Positions 45,801-52,868 of a stretch of DNA of 64,000 nucleotides are shown piece by piece. The stretch comes from Paludibacteraceae bacterium (GTDB lineage: Bacteria > Bacteroidota > Bacteroidia > Bacteroidales > Paludibacteraceae), in NCBI GenBank assembly GCA_016283095.1, contig JAEEMG010000004.1:23988-87987 (forward strand), in the 5' to 3' direction. A program made the translations under genes and the position numbers. The first letter of the stretch is position 1, and each line of letters opens with the position of its first letter. The notes beneath the pieces are model-generated. The model made no database searches, was not told the origin of the DNA, and worked only from the letters and a program-made list of their open reading frames with translations.

Positions 45801-46215
45801 CTTCAGAAGCATATACAGGTCCTTCTTCCGCAGCTTTTCTTTCAGCCTCCTCAGCCTCTTTTCGTTTTTCCTCTGCCTCACGAAGTTCACGGGCACGCTG
45901 GATGCTCTTCATCTGTTCCTTGCGTCGTGCTTCCTCCTGAAGATGTCTTTGCTGAATCTCAGCCTTTTTCTTTTCCTCGGCTACACGTTCAGCCTCCTTT
46001 TTCGCATTTTCTTCAGCCTCTTCCCTCAATCGGCGTTCTTCAGCCTCTCTTCTCTTTCTTTCCTTACGGGATAGTTTTTTCTCTCTTGGCGAATCATCCT
46101 CATCATTTTCCACCTCATTTTCAACAGTTTGGGCATCAGCATCCTGGGCATTCACCAATTGTGGCAGACACCCCATGCTAAACAGCACAAACAGTATGAA
46201 TATTATTTTTTTCAA
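42850..46215 (-). CDS. Large charged coiled-coil exported protein with LI(D/E)RITGR repeats
   Basis: 1121 residues from a TTG complementary to 46213-46215, chosen because it begins a signal peptide (KKIIFILFVLFSMGCLPQLVNAQ). An in-frame TTG at 46281 lies inside the -7 box and cannot be translated; no in-frame ATG is available before the signal peptide. Residues about 45-450 are almost pure Glu, Arg, Lys, Ala and Gln: one long helix or coiled coil. A compact conserved-looking domain (about 615-770: KIPKCRYLNEVHYDRGKF..) follows. The C-terminal third has four divergent repeats of about 100 residues, each centred on LI(D/E)RITGR (near residues 795, 889, 1010, 1110) and separated by Lys/Arg-rich linkers. 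Function unknown; a structural or cell-wall-spanning role is possible. Confidence 0.8.
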   Translation of the reverse strand: MKKIIFILFVLFSMGCLPQLVNAQDADAQTVENEVENDEDDSPREKKLSRKERKRREAEERRLREEAEENAKKEAERVAEEKKKAEIQQRHLQEEARRKEQMKSIQRARELREAEEKRKEAEEAERKAAEEGPVYASEAERIRAEREIRLQQVREEQKRRAEAVAERQRLSREREAERAARQKQLAEEKIARQRAERERLRQKELEKKQRQRENWQAKKRQEAEAKAAAKQRALEAKQKEQEQAAAHRQAVMAAKQKAAEQRAEQMRRTQEIKNAQREREAKERAKRQQKRLEKAQKKREMKAKELERRAQARERERERREEEMRARAARREAEAARREELAEKRLIHAEQVAKRREAEELRKIQENEKLKEEEKQALIEKQQQEAIARARKEAERIMKGKNKVRKAQKRAEEKERKRLEKLEEEEEENADLFELAELVAAGDSAAIEYANKNRRGRKLPVVIMKDEMLNGELEPEPTIEEPIDEKELQTRKTIEAIIKKKREAAAAALAAKDSTQQNDSTFAVEESVPDSLNLDSLAEDIDVEMLKEYAALDSSLLAQQLAELEEEMRNMEELKEAEKAQKEGKSEEIVAKIKIPKCRYLNEVHYDRGKFKFIYDYDFFMYYWHQRYFYKKRFYNRVDSGRVIAKKIMDLVGNTQYRRVLLNDVVDSVMVLLPEYSAIDTLVDSVMTELNLEYLATGEIKIYYKKRRQKKIRAKYLPSAPDNKPLGHIKFYTRNRRKVIEELDASPWDSILLAKEDTVDEDMVKMTDSLEKLRTAAEASSVVLDSLQKQADRQALIDRITGRKKKKTENVAPSDSLGVISEEEQPGKSKRRLFKKKDDAEDTAPLDGDGSEVKEKKRSRKNKKEDAPVNEALSEEELQRRQEEAERQALIDRITGRTSKAKQEEKASTEPPASASEAQSEPQVEQEQVEQTEPKEHKRSRRKKEEASSEEQPVSVSEDAEQNEPQESRRSRKKKEEPVKEETTPEVAPVVSATPREETEEEKKKREQQELIERITGRKSKPQQQEEVATPASTNDTEEPKESKRSRRKKEEVTSEETPASVSEDEAEPKESKRSRKKKQEEVAPEKVSEAPETPHEETEEERKKREQQELIDRITGRSRK

Positions 46216-46278
46216 AACTATCCTTCTATTTTCTATGATATCGAGCACACAATCTTCATGCAAGTTATCACTAAACTG

Positions 46279-46286
46279 CAAATATA
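46279..46286 (-). promoter_or_regulatory. Probable -7 box for the charged coiled-coil gene
   Basis: The minus strand reads TATATTTG, matching TAnnTTTG; the transcript would start near 46272, about 57 nt before the TTG start. No good -33 element was seen. Confidence 0.6.
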
Positions 46287-46425
46287 AACAAAATCACAAA
46301 AAAAACTTAAAAATAATTCAAGAATTAACACGATGGAAAACATTCAAATTCTGCAATTTCAACTATTTTATCACACAGTGTCGTAAGATTTATGGATGAA
46401 ATATGGAAAAATCAGATGAAAAAAC

Positions 46426-46461
46426 AATAGCCGTTCAACGATAAGACGTCGAACGGCTATT
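46426..46461 (-). terminator. Terminator after the Cys/His-rich lipoprotein gene
   Basis: AATAGCCGTTC and GAACGGCTATT form a perfect 11-bp stem with a 14-nt loop; the minus strand continues GTTTTTTC. Confidence 0.88.
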
Positions 46462-46485
46462 TTGCTTATAGAAAAAGATTACTCT

Positions 46486-46968
46486 TTAATCCGCTTTTTG
46501 ATGATGTCTAAACTTCATGTTCTTCTTGAAGAACGGGATGTGGTTTCTCTGATCAAGAAGCTCTTTCTGCTCCTCTACAGATAGTTTGTCGAAGTTAGCC
46601 CACTTCTCTTCCATCTCCGCTTTCTTAGCTTTTCTCTCAGCTTCACGAGCATCAATCTCTGCCTTTCTCTCAGCGATTAAAGCTTTCTGTTCCTCAACAG
46701 TAAGGCTGTCGAAATTCATCCACTTTTCCATTTTCTCAGCCATCTCAGGATTCATGTGATGATGACGTGGACCTCCATGATGTCCTTCACCTGGGCGTGG
46801 ACCGAACTCATGGTCGCCTGGGTGAGGTGGTCTCTCTCCTCTCTCACATGGTCTGTCGCACTTCTGCTCACACTTTGTTCCATCCTGATTGCACTTGCAA
46901 TTACATTTGCAACATGATGTCGCGAACAACATGCTTACTACCGCAACAATAGAAAATACTTTTTTCAT
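46486..46968 (-). CDS. Cys- and His-rich lipoprotein, possible metal binder
   Basis: 160 residues. The lipobox LFATSC places the lipidated Cys at residue 19, at once followed by a Cys-dense stretch (CCKCNCKCNQDGTKCEQKCD). A Gly/Pro/His-rich stretch with GHHGGPRHHH comes next. The C-terminal half has two copies of a helical unit, EKWMNFDSLTVEEQKALIAER and EKWANFDKLSVEEQKELLDQR. Cys and His in this density suggest binding of metal such as copper, zinc or nickel outside the cell membrane, which is inference. No partner transporter is adjacent. Confidence 0.75.
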   Translation of the reverse strand: MKKVFSIVAVVSMLFATSCCKCNCKCNQDGTKCEQKCDRPCERGERPPHPGDHEFGPRPGEGHHGGPRHHHMNPEMAEKMEKWMNFDSLTVEEQKALIAERKAEIDAREAERKAKKAEMEEKWANFDKLSVEEQKELLDQRNHIPFFKKNMKFRHHQKAD

Positions 46969-47073
46969 ACCAAATAAATTTTGTTATATAAAAATTAATC
47001 GCAATTCTAACTAAAAAAAATCATACTTTAACGCTAATATATCCAAATTTTAAACTTTTTTAAGATTTTTTCA

Positions 47074-47081
47074 TATCTTTG
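47074..47081 (+). promoter_or_regulatory. -7 box upstream of the structured leader
   Basis: TATCTTTG matches TAnnTTTG and puts the transcript start near 47088, about 200 nt before the kinase ATG. No TTTG occurs at the -33 distance. Confidence 0.6.
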
Positions 47082-47087
47082 TGGAGA

Positions 47088-47250
47088 TCCGTAAAAAAAT
47101 TGGGAAATATTTTACCATCAATGTAATTATAAATTTGGGTTTTATCACATCATGCCACTACCCATCACGGAATTGCGGCATACGCAGGAATAAAATCCAA
47201 GAGTTGCACTCCTGTCTGGTAAAAAGCAGAAATATATTTCCTTAATTACA
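47088..47250 (+). ncRNA. Candidate structured RNA (6S-like rod or long 5' leader)
   Basis: Three nested helices are visible. The closing stem pairs 47103-47117 with 47217-47224 and 47234-47241 (15 pairs, with a 9-nt bulge). The middle stem TTGGGTTTTAT (47135-47145) pairs with ATAAAATCCAA (47190-47200), 11 pairs with one G-U. The tip stem is ATGCC (47152-47156) with GGCAT (47177-47181). Between the first and second stems is a near-symmetric bubble (17 and 16 nt), whose 3' strand can form GAG/CTC. A rod with a central bubble recalls 6S RNA (the Bacteroidales form was described as Bacteroidales-1). A regulatory leader for the kinase operon is the alternative. No terminator separates it from the gene. 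Confidence 0.5.
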
Positions 47251-47291
47251 ATTGGACTTTGGATTTGTGTTGAATCAAATTTGTGAAGACT

Positions 47292-48170
47292 ATGGAGCAA
47301 CTTTACACATCATTTTCAGAAAAGCTTGACCAGTTGATGCTTAGTCAGGAATTAATGGACGATCTTCCACGTATCTATATTCCTTTGGCAAATATCATCA
47401 ACGTCGGTTTTGGTTCACGTATGCAGGTTATCGGCGTGAATGGAGCACAAGGAGCAGGGAAAAGTACATTCTGTGAGCTTCTCAAATTGGTATTGGAAGA
47501 GAAATTCGGCAAAAAAGTGGCATCATGGAGTATCGACGACCTGTATCTGAGCAGGAAAGAGCGTAAGAGACTGTCGGAAGAGGTCCATCCTTTGCTGATG
47601 ACTCGTGGTGTGCCTGGCACTCACGATGTGAAGCTTGGTCTTGAGATCATCAATTCACTGCGCAACGCAGACAGCAAAACAGTGACAATGATTCCACGAT
47701 TCAACAAAGCCATCGACGACGTGTATCCAAAATCAGAATGGACGAAATTCGTAGGCAAGCCTGACGTGGTCTTGTTCGACGGATGGTGCATGGACGCTAC
47801 AGCGCAAGACGACTCAGAACTCACGTCGCCAATCAACGAATTGGAAGCGACGGAAGACAAAGACTGTGTATGGCGCCGCTACGTCAACAATCAACTGAAA
47901 ACAGACTATAAGGATTTGTTTGACACAATAAATTTCCTAGTGATGCTGCAGATTCCTTCCTACGACAAAGTGTTTGAGTGGAGAAATCTTCAGGAAGAGA
48001 AACTTCGAATCGCGAACCAAGGAAAGGAAGCGACACACATCATGACTCCTGATCAGGTAAGACGCTTCATAGCCCACTACGAACGAATAACACGCCACAT
48101 CCTCGCAGAAATGCCTGAACGTGCAGACATGCTCTTCAAAGTGAACGACAATCATAGACTTTATATTTAA
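47292..48170 (+). CDS. P-loop kinase related to D-glycerate 3-kinase
   Basis: 292 residues from the ATG at 47292 (a GTG at 47283 is the only other close start). Walker A GVNGAQGAGKST (about 54-65), VASWSIDDLYLSRKER, HPLLMTRGVPGTHDVKLG, MIPRFNKAIDDV and DVVLFDGWCMDA match the plant-type glycerate kinase / yeast Tda10 branch of the phosphoribulokinase-uridine kinase superfamily. It probably phosphorylates D-glycerate or a related small acid. It is followed 17 nt later by a GT2 gene, so the two form an operon. The long leader upstream may control both. Confidence 0.8.
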   Translation: MEQLYTSFSEKLDQLMLSQELMDDLPRIYIPLANIINVGFGSRMQVIGVNGAQGAGKSTFCELLKLVLEEKFGKKVASWSIDDLYLSRKERKRLSEEVHPLLMTRGVPGTHDVKLGLEIINSLRNADSKTVTMIPRFNKAIDDVYPKSEWTKFVGKPDVVLFDGWCMDATAQDDSELTSPINELEATEDKDCVWRRYVNNQLKTDYKDLFDTINFLVMLQIPSYDKVFEWRNLQEEKLRIANQGKEATHIMTPDQVRRFIAHYERITRHILAEMPERADMLFKVNDNHRLYI

Positions 48171-48187
48171 GTTAAGATTACATTGAT

Positions 48188-49126
48188 ATGTTGAAGCAGA
48201 GTGTGTCGGTTGTAATACCGATGATAAACGAGGACAAAAGCATTGAAAAGGTGATAGATGCTGTCATCTCTTCATTGGACAACTCGTCTCTGGTTCAAGA
48301 AAAAGAGGTGATTGTTGTAGGCAGGGATGCGCTAAGCAAACAGACGGAAGAATTACGTGCGAATTACGACAACATTCAAATATTCATTGCCAATTCGCAC
48401 GCTTCATACGCAGAAGTTGCGAACAAAGGGTTGTTCAAAGCTTCAGGTAACATAATCGTTCTTTTGACAGAAGACACCCTCCTGCCGACAGACTATTTTG
48501 ATGTTGTGATACCACAGTTTGAAAAGAACAACATGTTCGCGGCCGGGGTTGTCGCCAGATATCCTGAAACAGGAGAGTCGACACACTGTTATGTTCCGAT
48601 TATGACACCACGCCATGTCAACTATAAATCAGAAGAAACGACATCATCGTGTTACACGTTGACATTCGACCGCAGCAACGTCGCATTATCAAGAGAAAAA
48701 CTTCTTCAGCTTGGAGGATTCAATCTTTTGTTCGCGCCAGACTGCAGCGGTGACATCGATTTGTTTTTGCGTGGATGGTTACGGTGCTGGAAATCAAGTT
48801 TCCTTACAAGCACACACTGCGACTTACTCAAACCAACAGTAAGTCCACTTTTGAGAGGGGAAACAACAAAATCCAAAATAGAGAAAGAATATAACGACGT
48901 ATTGTTGAGACGTCTTTTTCTTCCTCGCAAACAACAAGCACTACTATTCATACACAATCTCTTGCTATTTGTAATGTCACTTGTTTTACCACTCGACATT
49001 TTCAAGCCGACAAGAATGGCAGGATTCAGGTTCATCAACAATTTCAAAAAAATTCTTTCGTCAAAAAGATGGAGGTATTCATCGTTTGAAATTGATTTAC
49101 AGATGCTAAAACAGAGATACTTTTAG
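48188..49126 (+). CDS. GT2-family glycosyltransferase with C-terminal membrane segment
   Basis: 312 residues. The GT-A fold begins SVSVVIPMINEDKSIEKVIDAV. It contains KEVIVVGRDALSKQ, an acidic stretch VLLTEDTLLP where family 2 has DxD-like residues, and CSGDIDLFLRGW further on. One hydrophobic segment (about 255-275, LLFIHNLLLFVMSLVLPLDIF) suggests association with the membrane. The exact DxD motif is weak (TEDT). Donor and acceptor are unknown. It is co-transcribed with the glycerate-kinase-like gene. Confidence 0.78.
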   Translation: MLKQSVSVVIPMINEDKSIEKVIDAVISSLDNSSLVQEKEVIVVGRDALSKQTEELRANYDNIQIFIANSHASYAEVANKGLFKASGNIIVLLTEDTLLPTDYFDVVIPQFEKNNMFAAGVVARYPETGESTHCYVPIMTPRHVNYKSEETTSSCYTLTFDRSNVALSREKLLQLGGFNLLFAPDCSGDIDLFLRGWLRCWKSSFLTSTHCDLLKPTVSPLLRGETTKSKIEKEYNDVLLRRLFLPRKQQALLFIHNLLLFVMSLVLPLDIFKPTRMAGFRFINNFKKILSSKRWRYSSFEIDLQMLKQRYF

Positions 49127-49215
49127 AATCTCCAAATTCACATTTGTGGATTTCGATATTTAAATAAAAAATTCCATATCTTTATATAGAAATTTGAACA
49201 TTAAATTTAAGGGCC

Positions 49216-50277
49216 ATGAAGAGAGACATGAAAATTTTAGGAATTTGCGGCATGCTGTCAATATCACTTTTGACTGGATGTTCAGGAGGGGCGCAGCGAG
49301 TGGAAGCCGTAGACATTGATGTGCCTCAGATTTTTGGTATGAAATCTGAGTTTGTTCCTGCAGGTGGTGAGGCTGTAATCTATGGTTCAAGTCTTGCCGG
49401 TGCCAAAGTATACTTTGACACTCAGTTCTATAACGATTCAGTCCAAGCAGAGGTAATCTCTTCACAAGACGACAAGATTGTAGTGAGAGTGCCAGACAAA
49501 GCGTGGACAGGAAAAATAAAGGTAAAAAATCTTGCTGGTGTGACTACATCTAATTTCTTATTCAGAGACGAGCGTAACATCATCATTGATTTCGACACAC
49601 ACCATCAGACATGGGGAGGAATTGTTCCATTTGACCATGACGGAAACTTGGTACAAGGTCAGATTCTAAACGATTCTATCCATCCATATAGTGGCAAACT
49701 CTCAGAAGGATGCTCAGGCAAGTTCGGTTTGCTACACGGCACATACCCAGCCAAGCACCCATATATTTATGTTAACGACCTATGGTTCCAATACATGCAC
49801 GGAGCCGATGAAGGCGGACGTGGAGCAGTATCTATTGCGGGACTACCATTCTACGAACAAAAAATTGAAGATTTGGTGCTGAAATTTGAGTGCAACATCC
49901 CTAAAGAAACTGCATACAAAGGCATCGCGACCGAGTTTATCGCCGGATATGCGTCAGCAGAGCCAGACAAAATCGGACGTAAAATCTCACCGATCTGTCG
50001 TTGGGAACCATACAAAAACGACAAGAACTACTTTATAGCCGGACAAAACGGAGGAAAGGATTTGTCAAACGGATTCTACACAGATGGTTGGGAGACAATC
50101 ACGATTCCGTTGACTGCTTTCAATTACGTCTACAACGAAGACCAGCCAAAAGAGAATTTGAAACTGGACTTGGCAAAGGCTATCAATTTCTCAGTTTTGG
50201 TGTTTGGCAAACCTGAAACAGACACTGACGTGATGATCGCATTCGACAACTTCCGAATTGTTCCAAAGTCAGAATGA
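49216..50277 (+). CDS. Glycan-binding lipoprotein with IPT/TIG domain (SGBP-B-like)
   Basis: 353 residues. Lipobox SISLLTGCSG, then a domain with the IPT/TIG pattern (about 40-115: VPAGGEAVIYGSSLAGAKVYFD...KIKVKNLAGVTTSNF). A larger beta-rich domain (about 120-350), rich in Trp, Tyr and Gly, follows; it ends in a typical IAFDNFRIVPK strand. The combination resembles surface glycan-binding proteins encoded in Bacteroidales polysaccharide utilisation loci (the xyloglucan-binding SGBP-B type). However, no SusC/SusD pair is in the window, so it is isolated. The ligand is unknown. Confidence 0.75.
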   Translation: MKRDMKILGICGMLSISLLTGCSGGAQRVEAVDIDVPQIFGMKSEFVPAGGEAVIYGSSLAGAKVYFDTQFYNDSVQAEVISSQDDKIVVRVPDKAWTGKIKVKNLAGVTTSNFLFRDERNIIIDFDTHHQTWGGIVPFDHDGNLVQGQILNDSIHPYSGKLSEGCSGKFGLLHGTYPAKHPYIYVNDLWFQYMHGADEGGRGAVSIAGLPFYEQKIEDLVLKFECNIPKETAYKGIATEFIAGYASAEPDKIGRKISPICRWEPYKNDKNYFIAGQNGGKDLSNGFYTDGWETITIPLTAFNYVYNEDQPKENLKLDLAKAINFSVLVFGKPETDTDVMIAFDNFRIVPKSE

Positions 50278-50305
50278 ACTATTGAACTACAACATTAAAA
50301 AAGGC

Positions 50306-50339
50306 AAAAGGAAACTTGTAAAACCACAAGTTTCCTTTT
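50306..50339 (+). terminator. Terminator after the glycan-binding lipoprotein
   Basis: AAAAGGAAACTTGT and ACAAGTTTCCTTTT form a perfect 14-bp stem with a 6-nt loop, ending in TTTT. Confidence 0.9.
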
Positions 50340-50516
50340 ACTTTATAATGTTTCCATATATTCATCTGGCTTTTTTGTTGACATAACCTACTGATTTTTC
50401 CAAAATGATTGTAACTTTGAGCACGATTAATGAAATTATCGATTTTCATGATTAATCTTTACTATAACTTTTTTACCTAATTTATAAAAACTTAGATACA
50501 CTTTCATGTAGAATTA

Positions 50517-50524
50517 TATATTTG
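50517..50524 (+). promoter_or_regulatory. Probable -7 box for the GDPD/GLUG operon
   Basis: TATATTTG matches TAnnTTTG, 23 nt before the ATG at 50548; no -33 TTTG. Confidence 0.58.
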
Positions 50525-50547
50525 TCCGAATACTCAAAGCTCTACCC

Positions 50548-51333
50548 ATGAAAAAAAATTATTTATACATCATTATACTTGTCCTTTTGTCAATTAACTT
50601 TCATCAAAGTTTCGGACAGGTGACACCACAGCCAATTGCACACGCACTTGGTTCAATTGATGGTTACACATATACAAATTGCCGTGAAGCGATGATCAGC
50701 TCAATTGCCAAAGGATACAAATATCTTGAGGTGGATATAGATTCTACTTCAGATGGCGTCATTGTGGCGGCACATGATTGGGCTCATTTCAATTATATAA
50801 CTGATCACAGCGAGCTCAATGACACTATGGTTTCCTTCGAAGAGTTCAGCAAAAGAAAGATTTACGACATATATACTCCTATTACCCTCCAAGAAATAAT
50901 CGACACCATGATGAATTACCCAGACATATCCATCGTGACAGACAAAATTTCAGACCCAGACATCATAGAAAAATATTTTTCTGGACTTAAAGAGAGAGTA
51001 TACATTGAATGTTTCTCAGAGGATGATTACTTTGAATTGAAAGAAAAAGGCTATAATGTCATGTTTTCTACAAGCAATGCAAATGATATGTTAATCTATC
51101 TCACCAAAAACCTGTTAAAAGGCTATGGCAGAATAGATTTCATCACAACAAGTACCGACCAAGATTCCAAAGAATTACATAAACTAAAATGCATAATGCC
51201 TTTTAAGGTTTCAATGTATACTATCAACACAGAAGAATTACTCAACGAACACATGGATGATATAGATTTCTTTTATTCAGACTTCTATGATCCATCCACC
51301 ATGTCTTTTACCTCTAATACCAAGGAAGAATGA
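50548..51333 (+). CDS. Secreted glycerophosphodiester phosphodiesterase-like protein
   Basis: 261 residues with a signal peptide (about 1-23). The N-terminal block PIAHALGS..YTNCREAMISSIAKGYKYLEVDIDSTSDGVIVAAHD follows the GDPD pattern. It has a first His (HA rather than the usual HR), Asn where Glu-Asn is common, then Glu-x-Asp and the second His. Those residues bind the metal and the diester in this TIM-barrel family. The missing Arg after the first His may alter activity. Substrate may be a glycerophosphodiester from phospholipid or teichoic-like polymer. Its TGA overlaps the next start by 4 nt (51330-51333). Confidence 0.75.
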   Translation: MKKNYLYIIILVLLSINFHQSFGQVTPQPIAHALGSIDGYTYTNCREAMISSIAKGYKYLEVDIDSTSDGVIVAAHDWAHFNYITDHSELNDTMVSFEEFSKRKIYDIYTPITLQEIIDTMMNYPDISIVTDKISDPDIIEKYFSGLKERVYIECFSEDDYFELKEKGYNVMFSTSNANDMLIYLTKNLLKGYGRIDFITTSTDQDSKELHKLKCIMPFKVSMYTINTEELLNEHMDDIDFFYSDFYDPSTMSFTSNTKEE

Positions 51334-52793
51334 AAAGAATAACCATTACATATATCATACTTACCATGTTATCTTTTCACTCCTACTGTGCCAATTGGAA
51401 CGGTTCTGGAACAAAAGACGATCCTTTTCTTATTTCAACATCTCAACAGCTTGCTGAGTTAGCAGAAGAAGTGAACAATGGAACAGATTTTTACAATGAG
51501 TTTTTTAGTCTCACAAATGATATTGATTTATCTGATATTTGTGGTGATTCCTTAGGAAGTTGGACACCCATCGGCACTATCTCCAACTATTTTGAGGGAA
51601 CACTACTGGGCAATAGCCACACTATCTCCAATCTATACATTGACATTAAAAAGAATAAATCATATTACGGACTGTTTGGATTCATTGGAGAAAATGGAGC
51701 AGTCTATGATCTCACCTTAGAAAACGGCTCCGTATATTCCACATTCTGGAGTGGAACGATTGCCGCCGCAAATAGTGGTGTAATTTCAAATTGCAAAAAC
51801 ATAAATTGTCCTGTTGACAGCTGGCACTTTTCCGGCGGTATATGTGGAGTTAACTTCAACATTATAAAAGATTGTCACAACCAAGCGGAAGTAACAAGCT
51901 CTCTTTGTTGTGGAGGCATCTGTGCCTACAACTATGGCGCTATTACCGACTGCACAAACAATAACAATATAACAGCAAATGAAGGATGTGGCGGAATTTG
52001 CGGATACAACGGAGGTTTTGCCAATATCAACAACTGCTACAATGTGAGAATCGGATTCATAGACAACTGCAGGAACAATTCCTCAATTATGGGAAATGGT
52101 AAAATAGGAGGAATTGCAGGAAGAAATGATGGTTTTATAGTGAATGCCATGAATAATGGAGAAATCAACGGCGGTCAACAAGTAGGAGGAATTGCAGGAA
52201 CCAACGGTGGGTTTGACGGAGTCATAGGCAATATCACAAACTCTTATAATATCGGCAATGTGACAGGGCGAGATACCTTGGCAGGCGGAATAGTAGGCTA
52301 TGGCAACCAAGCAAGTGAAATATTCAATGTCTATACAAACGACAACGTATATTGCGTCAACACATCTGCAATACAATATATTGGAGAGTCATACGGACAG
52401 CAAGAAAATTGTCTCATCGGTTACCAGCATAGCGACTCCACAGCTCTTAATCTGATAGTCAACCAGTTGAACCAATGGATTGACTCACAAGCTGATCAGG
52501 ACTCTTATTTCAGATGGCAAATAAAAGATAATCAAATCTGTACCATCAAAGAAGATACATGTTCTGATTCTCTGTTCACACATGTAAAATTCTATAAAAG
52601 CCAGAACGACATAAAAATTTTCTGCAAAAAAGGAAACTTATACATCTTTTCCCCAACAAAGCAAACCATCAACATTTATACAATAGAAGGAAAAATAGTT
52701 CTTTCTACTGATCTATTTGACAACGCTTTGACAAGAATCCAAGTCGGCAAAGGAGTGTATATTGTCAATGGTCAGAAAGTGATAGTTTACTAA
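51330..52793 (+). CDS. Secreted GLUG-repeat adhesin-like protein
   Basis: 487 residues, signal peptide (about 1-20). After DDPFLISTSQQLAELAEEVNNG, the usual opening of this type, comes a beta-helix made of GLUG-like repeats. These have VGGIAGxNxG and SGGICGVN units and Asn-rich turns (about 110-360). A C-terminal part (about 390-487) ends in NIYTIEGKIVLST..VGKGVYIVNGQKVIVY, a sorting-type tail. GLUG repeats occur in IgA-protease-like and adhesion proteins; no peptidase motif is present here. It is translationally coupled to the GDPD gene, suggesting a joint role at the surface. Confidence 0.8.
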   Translation: MKRITITYIILTMLSFHSYCANWNGSGTKDDPFLISTSQQLAELAEEVNNGTDFYNEFFSLTNDIDLSDICGDSLGSWTPIGTISNYFEGTLLGNSHTISNLYIDIKKNKSYYGLFGFIGENGAVYDLTLENGSVYSTFWSGTIAAANSGVISNCKNINCPVDSWHFSGGICGVNFNIIKDCHNQAEVTSSLCCGGICAYNYGAITDCTNNNNITANEGCGGICGYNGGFANINNCYNVRIGFIDNCRNNSSIMGNGKIGGIAGRNDGFIVNAMNNGEINGGQQVGGIAGTNGGFDGVIGNITNSYNIGNVTGRDTLAGGIVGYGNQASEIFNVYTNDNVYCVNTSAIQYIGESYGQQENCLIGYQHSDSTALNLIVNQLNQWIDSQADQDSYFRWQIKDNQICTIKEDTCSDSLFTHVKFYKSQNDIKIFCKKGNLYIFSPTKQTINIYTIEGKIVLSTDLFDNALTRIQVGKGVYIVNGQKVIVY

Positions 52794-52809
52794 CAATCAA
52801 AAGTATCCG

Positions 52810-52840
52810 TTTGCATATTTATTAGAAAATCATAAATTTG
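52810..52840 (+). promoter_or_regulatory. Canonical promoter of the DUF2157-like gene
   Basis: TTTG at 52810-52813, 19 nt, TAAATTTG at 52833-52840. Both boxes and spacing match the Bacteroidota consensus; the ATG is 28 nt further on. Confidence 0.85.
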
Positions 52841-52868
52841 CCAACGATTATACAACACAATAGCATTT

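Larger units (their letters stand above)
46969..47291. other. Intergenic region with promoter and structured leader
   Basis: This 323-bp gap between divergent genes contains the -7 box at 47074-47081 and the candidate structured RNA at about 47088-47250. The first 100 bp is AT-rich without recognised elements. Confidence 0.55.
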
